From: Neobacillus sp. YX16
GTDB lineage: Bacteria > Bacillota > Bacilli > Bacillales > Cytobacillaceae
Direction of reading: 5' to 3'
Assembly (NCBI RefSeq): GCF_030123505.1
Contig: NZ_CP126115.1
Span: 5,656,001 to 5,720,000, forward strand
Length of the DNA stretch: 64,000 nt
Made by a program: the position numbers and the translations under genes. Under the pieces are notes generated by a model, which was not told the DNA's origin, made no database searches, and saw nothing but the letters and a program-made list of their open reading frames with translations. This document shows, piece after piece, positions 51,684-60,593 of this stretch. The first letter of the stretch is position 1; the number at the start of each line of letters is the position of its first letter.

Positions 51684-52610
51684 ACGGTCACCCCTGATAT
51701 CAGCCTCAACCCTGCTCATAAACTCTTCTACTGCGCTATACCCTTGTTGCTTTAAGTACCAGTTATTTGCGGCTGCCTCAATTAGCCCTGCCACGTCACG
51801 TCCAGGCTGAAGCTGGATTTCCATTGTGGGGATTTTTACTCCCATATAGTCGGTATAATGATATTCCTGTTCTAAGTCGTTATATAAGGCATCCTTTTCC
51901 CACTTCGTTAAATGGATATCAAGGGAAATTCGTGTTTCATCTTGGAACGCCTTACGACCGTACAAGCGGACCACATTTAACAACCCAATACTACGGAGAG
52001 CCAAAAATTCCCTCGTCTTTCCATCATGTGTCCCCAGTATGGTTTGCGTACTCAGTTTCTTTAGGACAACGACATCATCCGATACCAGCCGGTGTCCGCG
52101 GCGAATTAAGGTGTGGGCCGTCTCGCTTTTTCCTACCCCAGAACTGCCACGCAGTAAGATTCCAATGCCAGACACATTCATACAAACCCCATGAACAGCC
52201 ATTTCTGGTGCTAGTTCTTTCACCAAAAACGCATCCAATTTGGGAATGAACTCCGAAGTGGTCTCAGGCTGATTTGTAACTAGCAAGGGGATCCCCTGCT
52301 CTGTACAATGGTGAATTAAATAGGTAAGTCCTTCCTCACCAGCCGTTACGATAAAACAAGGCGGATGATAGTGAACAATATTCCCGATTCGAATTTTACG
52401 TTCCTCTCTACTTAACTTATGTAAATAGGTAATTTCCTTTTTTCCTAAAATTTGAACTTGTTCAGTTGGAAAAAAGTCAAAATGACCAACAAATTCGAGT
52501 CCGGGCCGATGCACCCTTGATTGTGTAATGACCTTCTGCAGGTGGCTTTCTCCAGCCAGTACCTTCAATGAAAACCTTCGAACCAAGCTTTCTACTGTTA
52601 CTTTTTTCAA
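51657..52610 (-). CDS. HPr kinase/phosphorylase paralogue
   Basis: The 317-residue protein has an N-terminal HprK-like domain (about 1-130) and a C-terminal kinase domain. It shows HGVCMNVSGIGILLRGSSGVGKSETAH (Walker A), RRGHRLVSDDVVVL, ALRSIGLLNVVRL and QPGRDVAGLIEAAANNWYLKQQGY. The canonical signature EIRGLGIIN is altered to ALRSIGLLN, and the gene is not beside lgt as the housekeeping hprK is, so it is probably a second, divergent copy. HprK phosphorylates HPr at Ser46 in carbon control; whether this copy does is open. The C-terminal tail GDGSCGPH comes from a REP. The start TTG 52610 has a weak site. Confidence 0.85.
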   Translation of the reverse strand: MKKVTVESLVRRFSLKVLAGESHLQKVITQSRVHRPGLEFVGHFDFFPTEQVQILGKKEITYLHKLSREERKIRIGNIVHYHPPCFIVTAGEEGLTYLIHHCTEQGIPLLVTNQPETTSEFIPKLDAFLVKELAPEMAVHGVCMNVSGIGILLRGSSGVGKSETAHTLIRRGHRLVSDDVVVLKKLSTQTILGTHDGKTREFLALRSIGLLNVVRLYGRKAFQDETRISLDIHLTKWEKDALYNDLEQEYHYTDYMGVKIPTMEIQLQPGRDVAGLIEAAANNWYLKQQGYSAVEEFMSRVEADIRGDRGDGSCGPH

Positions 52611-52807
52611 CCTATACTCACGTCCTATTTGTGCTTTATTATAAGATTATAACTTAATTACACTGGAAACGTCATCCATTTAGGAAAAGGTTATTTCTAA
52701 GCAAGACGCTGGGAATCCTCCTATGCAATACATGAATTTAAAGAAGGAAAAATGCAAATAAATATAACGGAGTTTACCAATCACAGGCAAAATCGGGAGG
52801 CATCAAA

Positions 52808-53095
52808 ATGGATACATGTGAGCTTTGTGAGCGTGACGAGGTTGAGACAACGGTTCACCACCTGCTGCCTAAAGAGATGGGTGGTACATTTGGGGCTACG
52901 GCAAATATATGTATCCCCTGCCACAAGCAGATCCACGCTCTTTATACAAACGCCGATATCGCCGCACGTTTAACAACGATTCCAGAGCTAAAAGAAGATG
53001 CCCAACTATCTCGGTTTATTAAATGGATACGAAAGCAACCTCCAACAAAACTTATGAAAATCAAAAAGTCTAACGACCGGAAACGGAAGCGTTAG
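52808..53095 (+). CDS. Small HNH-type nuclease-like protein
   Basis: The 95-residue protein has zinc-binding CxxC (CELCERD), the HH of VHHLLPKEMGG, Asn in TANICIPC with a second CxxxC-like pair (CIPCHKQIHALY), and a basic tail. This layout fits short HNH proteins of Bacillus. A nuclease role is possible, though such small forms are uncharacterised. The start is ATG 52808, eight bases after GGGAGG. Confidence 0.82.
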   Translation: MDTCELCERDEVETTVHHLLPKEMGGTFGATANICIPCHKQIHALYTNADIAARLTTIPELKEDAQLSRFIKWIRKQPPTKLMKIKKSNDRKRKR

Positions 53096-53145
53096 ACCCA
53101 CGATTAATGAAAATAGCTGCGGGGTTTGCGAGGAAATAAATGTTT

Positions 53146-53346
53146 TTACAGATACTTCGCCCAATAATATATAACATACACCCAGCTCAACAGTCCGTGA
53201 AAGATCGCCCAAGGAATAGACTTCCAAGCCGTATAAGATATAACGATAGCCAAACATGTTCCGAATGAGATTCCTTTTTTAATAGAAGATTGTACTGCAC
53301 GATTCCGCTCACTTACACCTTTTTTCTCTGAACCCACTTCATTCAT
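53146..53346 (-). CDS. Small membrane protein of unknown function
   Basis: The 66-residue protein has a charged N-terminus and two hydrophobic segments (about 28-43 and 46-62): ISFGTCLAIVISYTAWKSIP then WAIFHGLLSWVYVIYYWAKYL. The start is ATG 53346 (AGGGAGGGG upstream). I do not recognise the family. It is convergent with the HNH gene. Confidence 0.65.
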   Translation of the reverse strand: MNEVGSEKKGVSERNRAVQSSIKKGISFGTCLAIVISYTAWKSIPWAIFHGLLSWVYVIYYWAKYL

Positions 53347-53625
53347 GACAATCACCCCTCCCTATGATCAACTGAATAAAATTTTTTTAGACATTTATAC
53401 GTTCCGTTCAGAACAATCACCTTTTAATAGATGAATGCAAAAATAGTTTTGGAGACTTAAATATATTCAAGAAAAAACTTAATTAACCTACAAACAAATC
53501 CAAATCTATTGTTGTTCGATGTGGAAGGTACCAAAATAATTAGAGATTTTTAACATACTAGCCGAATAACATATGAAATAACGAAAATTCTAAAACAAGA
53601 ATTTCCTTCTAGGAGGGGAATAACG

Positions 53626-54204
53626 ATGAAAAGGTACATGTATGGAATTAGCGCTATTTTAGGAGGAATTTTCTGGGTAGTCGTTAAATATCTAATAAAC
53701 CACCTGCCGCCAACATTATCTTATGATGACTACAATCGCATCTTTACAATACCGCTCATTCTAATGTTAGTTGGTTTTATTGGAGTTCATACCCTTCTTC
53801 TAAAACCTTTGTCAAAAGTAATTGTTATCTCAAGCACAGTAACCATTATTGGTTTGTCCTTCTTACTAATCGGGAATATTCTTGAATTTTGAATGGTTCT
53901 ATATCAGTCTCACCCTAATGCATATGAAGCATTTAATAGCGGCAGTACCACTGTTTGGATGGGATCCTATATCGGCTGGTTGATTTTTTGTATAGGACTG
54001 CTACTAAATGCGATAACCTCTTTGATCATCGGTATCGTTTTGATAAAACGTAAAATCGCCAACTATTGGAACATCTTTCTACTCTTTTTTGGGATAGTCG
54101 GTCTGCTTTCGTTTGGGTTTGAATTCCTTTTAATTCCGTTTGGCCTTGGGTGGATGATAATGGGTTATTACCTGATTCTTACTAGCAAAAAAGGATTCAA
54201 TTAA
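53626..54204 (+). pseudogene. Membrane protein split by an in-frame TGA
   Basis: Two frames in the same register, 53626-53892 and 53893-54204, are separated by a single TGA (53890-53892). Together they give one 192-codon protein with about six hydrophobic helices. The first half has a good ribosome binding site (AGGAGGGG); the second ATG has none. A TGG (Trp) to TGA change would restore ILEF-W-MVLYQSH. Either a recent nonsense mutation or a sequencing error. The family is not recognised. Confidence 0.7.
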
Positions 54205-54241
54205 ATGAAGCCAGGCGGGCAGCCTGGCTCAGGTATATTGA

Positions 54242-54985
54242 TTACTTCAATATAAAAAACAACACCATCAACAAAACCGATACACCCTGTCCAACACCCA
54301 GCCCAATCAGCCATTTCTTTAACAGGCGCTCTCTCCTCAAACCACTCTCAACACTTCGCTTCCACTTTTCTTCCCATTTATCCTGAGCGTCTTTTTGGAC
54401 TTGCACCACCTGCTCGTTCAACTGCGCGATTTCCACCTGACGCCTGTCTTCAACCGCAGTAAGCTCATTTAATATCAGACTTAAGCGGTCGCTCACCACT
54501 TCATATTTCACATTCAAAACGCCAGCCTGCTCACTCAAGGATTCCGTCAGCTGCCGAATTTCAGCTAACATCTTTTCCGTTTCCCCGACGATAAAATCTC
54601 GATCCTCCTGCTGAAACCCTTTAGCATCGGCTAACAGCTTTTCCGTCCTCTCGAGATACTCTTGATATTGCATGTGCCAAAAGGCAATCTTCTTTTCCAG
54701 CACCAGAATATTCTCATCAAACCGTTCCATCCCGCGGCCAAATAACTCAGTCTGAGGGTGAATGAGCTCTTCCTTTAGCTTCTCGCTAACCTGCACGGGG
54801 AAACTGTCCATCGACTTCTTCATGTTTTCAATCGATTCATAGACTTCTCCATTCAGCTCCGAGATTGTTTCTTCCCGGTCCTTCATTAGCTTCTTCAGGT
54901 CATCATAGAAAAGTTCGTTATTGATTTTCTTCAGTGATTGAATCGCCTCGTTATATTTCTCATCCATTGTATTAGAAGTATTCAT
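54242..54985 (-). CDS. Coiled-coil protein with C-terminal membrane anchor
   Basis: The 247-residue protein is almost entirely alpha-helical heptad sequence (about 20-215) and ends in one transmembrane helix (WLIGLGVGQGVSVLLMVLFFI). It overlaps the upstream coiled-coil gene by 14 bases, so the two are probably translated together. No family is recognised. Tail-anchored topology would place the coiled coil in the cytoplasm. The start is ATG 54985; GGAGAGG lies upstream. Confidence 0.75.
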   Translation of the reverse strand: MNTSNTMDEKYNEAIQSLKKINNELFYDDLKKLMKDREETISELNGEVYESIENMKKSMDSFPVQVSEKLKEELIHPQTELFGRGMERFDENILVLEKKIAFWHMQYQEYLERTEKLLADAKGFQQEDRDFIVGETEKMLAEIRQLTESLSEQAGVLNVKYEVVSDRLSLILNELTAVEDRRQVEIAQLNEQVVQVQKDAQDKWEEKWKRSVESGLRRERLLKKWLIGLGVGQGVSVLLMVLFFILK

Positions 54986-56042
54986 TTCCAATAATCCTCT
55001 CCGCTTGCTTTAAAATAATTTGGCAGTACTGGTGATAGGCCCATCGTTCCTCATCAGTAGCATCCTCAGCGAGCAACTTCTCCTGCCAGCCAGAAACAAC
55101 TCTCACAAACTCTTCTTTTAAAATTTTATCCAGCAGCTTGGGCCGCAGCAAACCCTGTTCCCATTCCGGCTTTGCTCTACCCAACTGTTCCTTAAGCTCT
55201 ACCATCCGCTCTTCCAATTGCCGATTCTTTTCCTGCAACTCTAGCACCTTTTCATCCGCTAAATGGTTCTGCTCGTTCTTACGATCCCATAACTGCAGCA
55301 ATTCTTCTTTAGCATTCCTCTGAAACTGGTTGATCTGGTTAATATAATACTCATAAACAATTTTGTTATTCCATTCTAACGTTCCAAGCGCAATCCAATA
55401 ATCCTCTTCAAAATTCCCTGGTTTTAAATATTGATCAAGGCCCCGGCCATGCTTCAAACTTACATCCACGATAGGCGGATTGGTCTCAAAATCAAACTTC
55501 GCGGTGGACGCGATGTTCTGCATACTCCGTGTCAACAACAGCCAAAGCTCAGATAGCTGCCTTTGATAAAACTCAAGCATTTCCGTCTCGACCAAATGAT
55601 AGTTTTCCATCAACTTAGAGATCTTCCGCTCCTTAAAAACCACTTGATCCTTTTTATCAAAAGTAAACTTGTCATCAAACAAGAACTGGAACTTTTCTAA
55701 CTGAATCCCATCCAGGCCCTTCGTTCCACTCTCGTAAATCGCAAGCTCCTTTTGCAATACATCAAGCTCTGCCTCTAAATTCTTGAAACTTTGCAGATTT
55801 TCTATCAGGGATTCTTCCAGCGTTTTCAGCTCCATCTCCATACGTTTGAGATTGAGCCCCTTCTGTTTGCACATACTATGCTCGATGACTTTAATCTCTA
55901 TAATCTGATCTTCAGGTGATCTTAGCTCCTGATACTCCGCATACTTTTCACCATCAAATCGCTCAATCGCATCGTAAATCCACTGGTCCTTTTCTTCCTC
56001 AAGCTTCCTTAACAAATCGGTGACCAAACTTGCACTCACCAT
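54972..56042 (-). CDS. Long coiled-coil cytoplasmic protein of unknown function
   Basis: The 356-residue protein has an N-terminal helical region (VTDLLRKLEEEKDQWIYDAIERFDG), two long coiled coils (about 65-110 and 245-300) and between them a segment with NPPIVDVSLKHGRGLDQYLKPG that looks like a folded core. No signal or transmembrane helix is present. The start is ATG 56042 (AGGAG close upstream); the longer frame to 56219 reads through REP 11 and is rejected. It is paired with the membrane-anchored coiled-coil gene downstream. Not recognised. Confidence 0.72.
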   Translation of the reverse strand: MVSASLVTDLLRKLEEEKDQWIYDAIERFDGEKYAEYQELRSPEDQIIEIKVIEHSMCKQKGLNLKRMEMELKTLEESLIENLQSFKNLEAELDVLQKELAIYESGTKGLDGIQLEKFQFLFDDKFTFDKKDQVVFKERKISKLMENYHLVETEMLEFYQRQLSELWLLLTRSMQNIASTAKFDFETNPPIVDVSLKHGRGLDQYLKPGNFEEDYWIALGTLEWNNKIVYEYYINQINQFQRNAKEELLQLWDRKNEQNHLADEKVLELQEKNRQLEERMVELKEQLGRAKPEWEQGLLRPKLLDKILKEEFVRVVSGWQEKLLAEDATDEERWAYHQYCQIILKQAERIIGNEYF

Positions 56043-56133
56043 CCATTCCACTCCTATAAAACTATTTATTTCCATTTTACTACACTTCGCAACAGACTTC
56101 GACACATTTCCATGGTTTCCATGGGGTTTCCAT

Positions 56134-56185
56134 GGGGACGGTTCTCGTGGTCCAAGTGAGAGATTAGACCACGAGAACCGTCCCC
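56134..56185. repeat. REP palindrome 11
   Basis: GGGGACGGTTCTCGTGGTC faces GACCACGAGAACCGTCCCC, a perfect inverted repeat in which the variable bases (CG/CG) are compensated. Confidence 0.9.
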
Positions 56186-56246
56186 ACGGTCTTTCTTCAA
56201 AAAAGGGTATTTGCACCAAATGGAGAATATTTAAGGAGTATTAAAA

Positions 56247-56738
56247 TTGGGATTAGAGGGAAATGAAATGATTATATTAAAGGAAGTAAATAAACAAAAC
56301 TGGTTAGACATTATAAGACTTAGCAGTGCAGAAGACCAACAAAACAGAGTATTTGAAAAGACCATTGCCTCAAACTGTTTATCCCTAGCACAAGCTAGTA
56401 TAGAAGAGAATTGGACAGTTAGAGCCATTTATCAAAATGATACGCCCATAGGCTTTACCATGTATGGATATTCGGACGAACTTTCTGGCTATGAAATTTG
56501 TAGAATCATGATTGATTACAAGTTTCAAGGAAATGGGTATGGTAAGCAAGCCTTACTCTTAGTCATAAAAGAAATGGTTACTCAATTCAATTGCGACGAA
56601 ATATTTATTACCTTTGTTCCTGAAAATGAAATAGCAAAACAACTATATTTAACAGTAGGTTTTAAAGATACCGGCAAAGTAATAACGGCTGTTGAAGATG
56701 AAATAATCTTTTCCATTAATACTAAGAACCAATTATAG
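56247..56738 (+). CDS. GNAT acetyltransferase, polyamine-acetyltransferase-like
   Basis: The 163-residue GNAT domain has the acetyl-CoA loop in DYKFQGNGYGKQALLL (Q/RxxGxG/A type). It contains WTVRAIYQNDTPIGFTMYG and the closing AKQLYLTVGFKDTGK. It resembles Bacillus spermine/spermidine acetyltransferases of the BltD type; substrate not proven. The start is either TTG 56247 (AAGGAG nine bases upstream) or ATG 56268. A half REP follows the stop codon. Confidence 0.85.
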   Translation: MGLEGNEMIILKEVNKQNWLDIIRLSSAEDQQNRVFEKTIASNCLSLAQASIEENWTVRAIYQNDTPIGFTMYGYSDELSGYEICRIMIDYKFQGNGYGKQALLLVIKEMVTQFNCDEIFITFVPENEIAKQLYLTVGFKDTGKVITAVEDEIIFSINTKNQL

Positions 56739-56776
56739 CAAAATAGACCTGCAAAAAAAGGGAACAAAGTGTCCAA

Positions 56777-56799
56777 GGGGACGGTTCACCACGGCCATT
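56777..56799. repeat. Half REP
   Basis: Only the arm GGGGACGGTTCACCACGG is present, between the convergent GNAT and aldo/keto reductase genes. Confidence 0.6.
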
Positions 56800-56861
56800 G
56801 CCGAAAAAACCCATCCTATAGAAACGAGAATGGGTTGGAAGCAATCTTTTTAATGAAATTA

Positions 56862-57686
56862 TTAACGATTATGCAAGTCGTTTGGATGTGCGCCTTTACG
56901 TCGATTGCGATTAAGTTTATTTATTTGGTCCATTTCATTCGCGGAAAGTTCGAAATCAAATACGTTAATGTTTTCTTTGATTCTTGATGATGTTACTGAT
57001 TTCGGAATGACGATGGTGTTGTTTTGTAAATGCCAGCGCAACACCACTTGTGCTGAGGTTTTGCTATGTGACGCAGCAATTCTTTGAATGACTTCGTCCT
57101 GTAGCACCTCTCCTCCCTGGTCTAGAGGGCTCCAGGCTTCTACAAAGATATTATGTTTTGCACAAAACTCTTTTAACTCATTTTGAGCAAGGTATGGGTG
57201 ACATTCAACCTGATTCAATACCGGCACGACTTCACATTCTTTTAATATGCGCTCTAAGTGTTCAATTTCAAAGTTACAAACCCCAATTGCCTTCACTCGG
57301 CCATCATGATAAAGCTTTTCTAGAGCCTTATAGGTATCAACATATTGATCAAAGTTAGGGGTTGGCCAGTGAATCAAATATAAATCAACATAATCCAGTC
57401 CTAATCTGTCCAAGCTTTCATCAAAGGCACGTAAGGTTTTGTCAAAACCTTGGTCAGCATTCCAGACTTTGGTTGTAATAAACAACTCTTCACGAGGAAC
57501 GGAAGATTCAGCAATCGCCCTCCCCACGCCCTTTTCATTTTTATAAATCATCGCCGTATCAATAGAGGTGTAACCAACTTTTAATGCTATCTCTACTGCC
57601 TCTGTCGCTTGGTCATCCGGAACCTGCCAAACACCAAATCCTAGCTGTGGCATTTTCAAGCCATTATTTAAAGTGACAAAATTCAT
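56862..57686 (-). CDS. Aldo/keto reductase
   Basis: The 274-residue TIM-barrel oxidoreductase has a catalytic tetrad: Asp and Tyr in SIDTAMIYKNEKGVG, Lys in TKVWN and His in YLIHWPTP. NADPH-binding IPKSVTSSRIKEN lies near the C-terminus. It is of the YvgN/glyoxal-reductase type, reducing small aldehydes such as methylglyoxal by analogy. The C-terminal tail (NRRKGAHPNDLHNR) is unusual in sequence but not in length. The ribosome binding site is AAAGGAG. It is monocistronic. Confidence 0.93.
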   Translation of the reverse strand: MNFVTLNNGLKMPQLGFGVWQVPDDQATEAVEIALKVGYTSIDTAMIYKNEKGVGRAIAESSVPREELFITTKVWNADQGFDKTLRAFDESLDRLGLDYVDLYLIHWPTPNFDQYVDTYKALEKLYHDGRVKAIGVCNFEIEHLERILKECEVVPVLNQVECHPYLAQNELKEFCAKHNIFVEAWSPLDQGGEVLQDEVIQRIAASHSKTSAQVVLRWHLQNNTIVIPKSVTSSRIKENINVFDFELSANEMDQINKLNRNRRKGAHPNDLHNR

Positions 57687-57887
57687 GCTACATTCTCCTT
57701 TTTACAATCCATATGTATTTACCATTCAAGTCGTAATCGTATCATACCTGTTAATTTATGCTCCATTATTAGGTTTTCTATTCATCATACATCTTTCTCT
57801 TAACCATGAAATGATTTTGAAAAATAGGGAGAGAATACATATGTTGGATTGATGACTACTAACTCATTAAACATAGGGAGTGTACAA

Positions 57888-58266
57888 ATGATCTCTTTAA
57901 AAGGAAAAAACGCGATTATTACGGGAGCAGGAAGAGGAATTGGCCGAGCTACGGCCATTGCTTTAGCCAAAGAAGGCGTTAATCTTGGCTTAATTGGCTT
58001 AAATATGTCCAATCAGTGCATCCAAATTCGCGGTCCTCGGGCTGACAGAATCGCTCATGCTAGAAGTAAGAAAACACAATATCCGTGTAACAGCATTAAC
58101 ACCAAGTACAGTAGCAACGGACCTAGCCTATGATACAAATCTAATCACTGGAGATCCAGAAAAAGTAATGCACCCAGAAGATCTAGCCGACCTAATCGTC
58201 TCTGGATTAAAGCTCCACCCAAGAGTTGTCCTAAAAACAGCCGGACTTTGGTCAACGAATCCATAA
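57888..58266 (+). pseudogene. Short-chain dehydrogenase with internal deletion and frameshift
   Basis: A good start (GGGAGTG then ATG 57888) opens an SDR N-terminus, [26 protein letters not shown], that breaks off after about 40 residues. At about 58016 another frame continues with [37 protein letters not shown] to the normal C-terminus. Roughly 110 central codons, including the catalytic Tyr, are missing. Nearest relatives are 3-oxoacyl-ACP-reductase-like SDRs of Bacillus. Clear pseudogene. Confidence 0.85.
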
Positions 58267-58279
58267 CCGAGGGACCATA

Positions 58280-58334
58280 GGGACGGTTCTCATGGTTTTT
58301 TATATGTTTAGTACAGACCACAAGAACCGTCCCC
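58280..58334. repeat. REP palindrome 12
   Basis: GGGACGGTTCTCATGG faces GACCACAAGAACCGTCCCC, between the SDR remnant and the ABC permease stop codon. Confidence 0.85.
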
Positions 58335-58354
58335 TCGGTCTTTCCCACGGTCTT

Positions 58355-59299
58355 TTAAGCCGCTACATCTCTACGTGTAAATAGAAGCCAGGAAATCAAA
58401 TTGAACACGAGGAAATAGACAACGAGCACGACGATGGAAAAGGACAATGTCATTTCCTCTTGGAAAGGATGTCCGTTCAGATACTGGGTAAGATCGGTGT
58501 TGGCGAACAACAGATACTTACTCCAATCAAACCGCTGTAGTGCCTCCAGAACAATATTACCAGCAAACAAGGCGCCGATGGAAAACCCGATTGCCATTGC
58601 GCTGCTTCGGAAAGCGGACGAAATCATAAAGGCCATGGTTACGTACATAACCGTGGATACACCGCCCAGCATATACGTTTTCCACAGATTGAGGACCATA
58701 TTTCTTTCGACGATTTGCCCTTCCGCAGTCATGCTGATCAACGGTAGATCCATGTTACCAAAGCCGTATAAGATTCCGTTGACCGCGACGGATATGACAA
58801 ACAGAGTGAGTAACAACAGCATGCTGAACAATAGAAAAGAGATATACTTGGAGACCAGGATCTTGACCCTGCTAGCAGGCCGGATGAGCAGCAGCTTGAT
58901 CGTGCCGGATGAAAATTCACCCGCTAGACTGTCTCCCGCAATGATGATGGTGAAAATTGTAATCACGATCATCATGCCTGCCGAACCGTTCACGCCATCC
59001 CACATTGTGCCATCCGTTGAACGAATATTCTGCTCCAAGTGATAATCGTTAATGGCAATCTGCTCCTGGTAGAAGGTCCGATCATCTTCACCCAGCTCGG
59101 GCTGCTTCAGAATTTCGCTATATTGCTGATTCTCCTGCAGCAGTGCTGACCGCCAGCCTTCGCCTTCCGCCTTTTTTCCATCGGAATGCCATTCAATAAA
59201 ATTGACAAAAAGCACAAAAGCGGCCATAAGTCCGACCAGGATCCATGTCCGCACCCGTCGGTAAATCTTCATATTTTCATTGAGTACTAGATTAACCAA
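58355..59299 (-). CDS. ABC-2 type transporter permease
   Basis: The 314-residue permease has an N-terminal helix, an extracytoplasmic segment of about 90 residues and then five more helices. It contains GEFSSGTIKLLLIRPASRVKILVSKYISF, the hallmark of BcrB/NosY-like ABC-2 permeases. It overlaps the ATPase gene by 8 bases. Both genes are visibly richer in GC than their neighbours. The substrate may be a peptide antibiotic by analogy with Bcr systems. Confidence 0.9.
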   Translation of the reverse strand: MVNLVLNENMKIYRRVRTWILVGLMAAFVLFVNFIEWHSDGKKAEGEGWRSALLQENQQYSEILKQPELGEDDRTFYQEQIAINDYHLEQNIRSTDGTMWDGVNGSAGMMIVITIFTIIIAGDSLAGEFSSGTIKLLLIRPASRVKILVSKYISFLLFSMLLLLTLFVISVAVNGILYGFGNMDLPLISMTAEGQIVERNMVLNLWKTYMLGGVSTVMYVTMAFMISSAFRSSAMAIGFSIGALFAGNIVLEALQRFDWSKYLLFANTDLTQYLNGHPFQEEMTLSFSIVVLVVYFLVFNLISWLLFTRRDVAA

Positions 59300-60224
59300 T
59301 TTGTCTTCCCCCCGTAATTTCCAAGAATCGTTCTTCCAGAGTCTGGTTAATAATCTGGACGCCGTAGATACGAATACGGTTCTCCATTAGCCCGGCTAGA
59401 ATTTCCGGGATGCATTCCCTCTCGGTGGTAACCTCGACGAGCCCATCCTGAATTAGTTTGGCTTCTACGACACCATCCATCTTTCTTATTGTCACCAAGG
59501 CCTGTTCCGGCGGCTGTGCTTGGATATGATACGTTTGAATTTGATCGTTCCCACGAGTAAATTCCTGAATCGGCATTACCTCGACCAGCTTGCCGCGTTG
59601 GAGAATAGCGACCCGATCACACATGAGTTCCATCTCAGACAACAGATGGCTAGAGACGACAACGCTGATTCCTTCCGTACGGGTCAAATGCCGCAAATAA
59701 TCGCGCAGTTCGCGAATCCCCGCCGGGTCAAGACCGTTCGTCGGTTCGTCGAGAATGAGCAGAGATGGCCGGTGCAGCAGTGCTTGGGCGACTCCTAAAC
59801 GCTGGCGCATGCCGAGCGAATACTTTTTAACTTTGTCATGGATACGATTTTCTAGCTTGACCAGTGACACCACTTCGTCAATCCGTTCCTTGGTTACCCC
59901 CGGCACCATACGAGCGTAATGAACAAGATTCTGGTATCCGCTCAGATATTTGTACATCTCCGGACTTTCTACGATGGCGCCGACGTGGCGGATCGCTTGC
60001 TCGAATTCGGTTTTGATATTTTTCCCCTTAATCAGTATCTGACCCTTGGTGATTGACATCAGCCCAACGATCATGCGGATAGTAGTGGTTTTTCCAGCCC
60101 CATTTGGACCAAGGAAGCCGAAAATTTCACCTTGTGGTACATCAAACGTAAGATTATCAATAATGGTAGTCCGGCCAATTACTTTGGTCACATTACTCAA
60201 GCTGATGATAGGTTCGTTGCTCAT
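59292..60224 (-). CDS. ABC transporter ATP-binding protein, BcrA-like
   Basis: The 310-residue ATPase has Walker A (GPNGAGKTTTIRM), signature YSLGMRQRLGVAQ and Walker B (LLILDEPTNGLDP). The C-terminal domain ends in IINQTLEERFLEITGG, characteristic of BcrA-type exporters. The ribosome binding site is AAGGAG. It is the first gene of the pair. GC-rich base composition suggests transfer together with the permease. No adjacent regulator is seen. Confidence 0.94.
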   Translation of the reverse strand: MSNEPIISLSNVTKVIGRTTIIDNLTFDVPQGEIFGFLGPNGAGKTTTIRMIVGLMSITKGQILIKGKNIKTEFEQAIRHVGAIVESPEMYKYLSGYQNLVHYARMVPGVTKERIDEVVSLVKLENRIHDKVKKYSLGMRQRLGVAQALLHRPSLLILDEPTNGLDPAGIRELRDYLRHLTRTEGISVVVSSHLLSEMELMCDRVAILQRGKLVEVMPIQEFTRGNDQIQTYHIQAQPPEQALVTIRKMDGVVEAKLIQDGLVEVTTERECIPEILAGLMENRIRIYGVQIINQTLEERFLEITGGRQIG

Positions 60225-60480
60225 ACACGTACTCCTTTTTAATGGATTTAATCATTTATTCTTTTATTACTTATTCGAATTTAACACATATTTTATCGTT
60301 TAACAATAAAATATTATTGAAATTTGTTACATTATTATTGTTTATATAATGTATTAAGCATCAAAACCTATTCCCCAACGTCCGTCAAAAAGGCATTTTT
60401 GCTTTAAAAACATGATACCCATGAAATCTTAAAAAACGTTCTATGAAAATCTTAAGATTTCCTTAGTATTAAAAAAGACA

Positions 60481-60515
60481 AAAAAAAAACCGCTGCCAAA
60501 TAGATTTGACAACGG
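60481..60515 (-). terminator. Terminator of the lipoprotein gene
   Basis: CCGTTGTCAAAT and ATTTGGCAGCGG pair on the minus strand (with G.U pairs) and are followed by nine T. The REP at 60524-60588 lies between it and the stop codon. The rest of 60225-60480 is AT-rich without a visible gene. Confidence 0.8.
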
Positions 60516-60523
60516 CATTTCTG

Positions 60524-60588
60524 ACCATGGGGACGGTTCTAGTGGTCTTTATTTGGTTAATAAAGACCACTAGAACCGTCCCCATGGT
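60524..60588. repeat. REP palindrome 13, perfect 28-bp arms
   Basis: The arms 60524-60551 and 60561-60588 are exact complements with a 9-base loop. The arm begins ACCATGGGGACGGTTCTAGT. It is the longest perfect copy in the window. Confidence 0.95.
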
Positions 60589-60593
60589 AACAA

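Noticed and set aside
53890..53892. In-frame TGA as selenocysteine codon
   Set aside because: No SECIS-like hairpin directly follows, the position is in a membrane protein without redox context, and no sel genes are in the window. A Trp nonsense change is simpler.
56043..56219. N-terminal extension of the coiled-coil protein
   Set aside because: It reads through REP palindrome 11 and repeated ATGG-rich sequence. A start with AGGAG is available at 56042.
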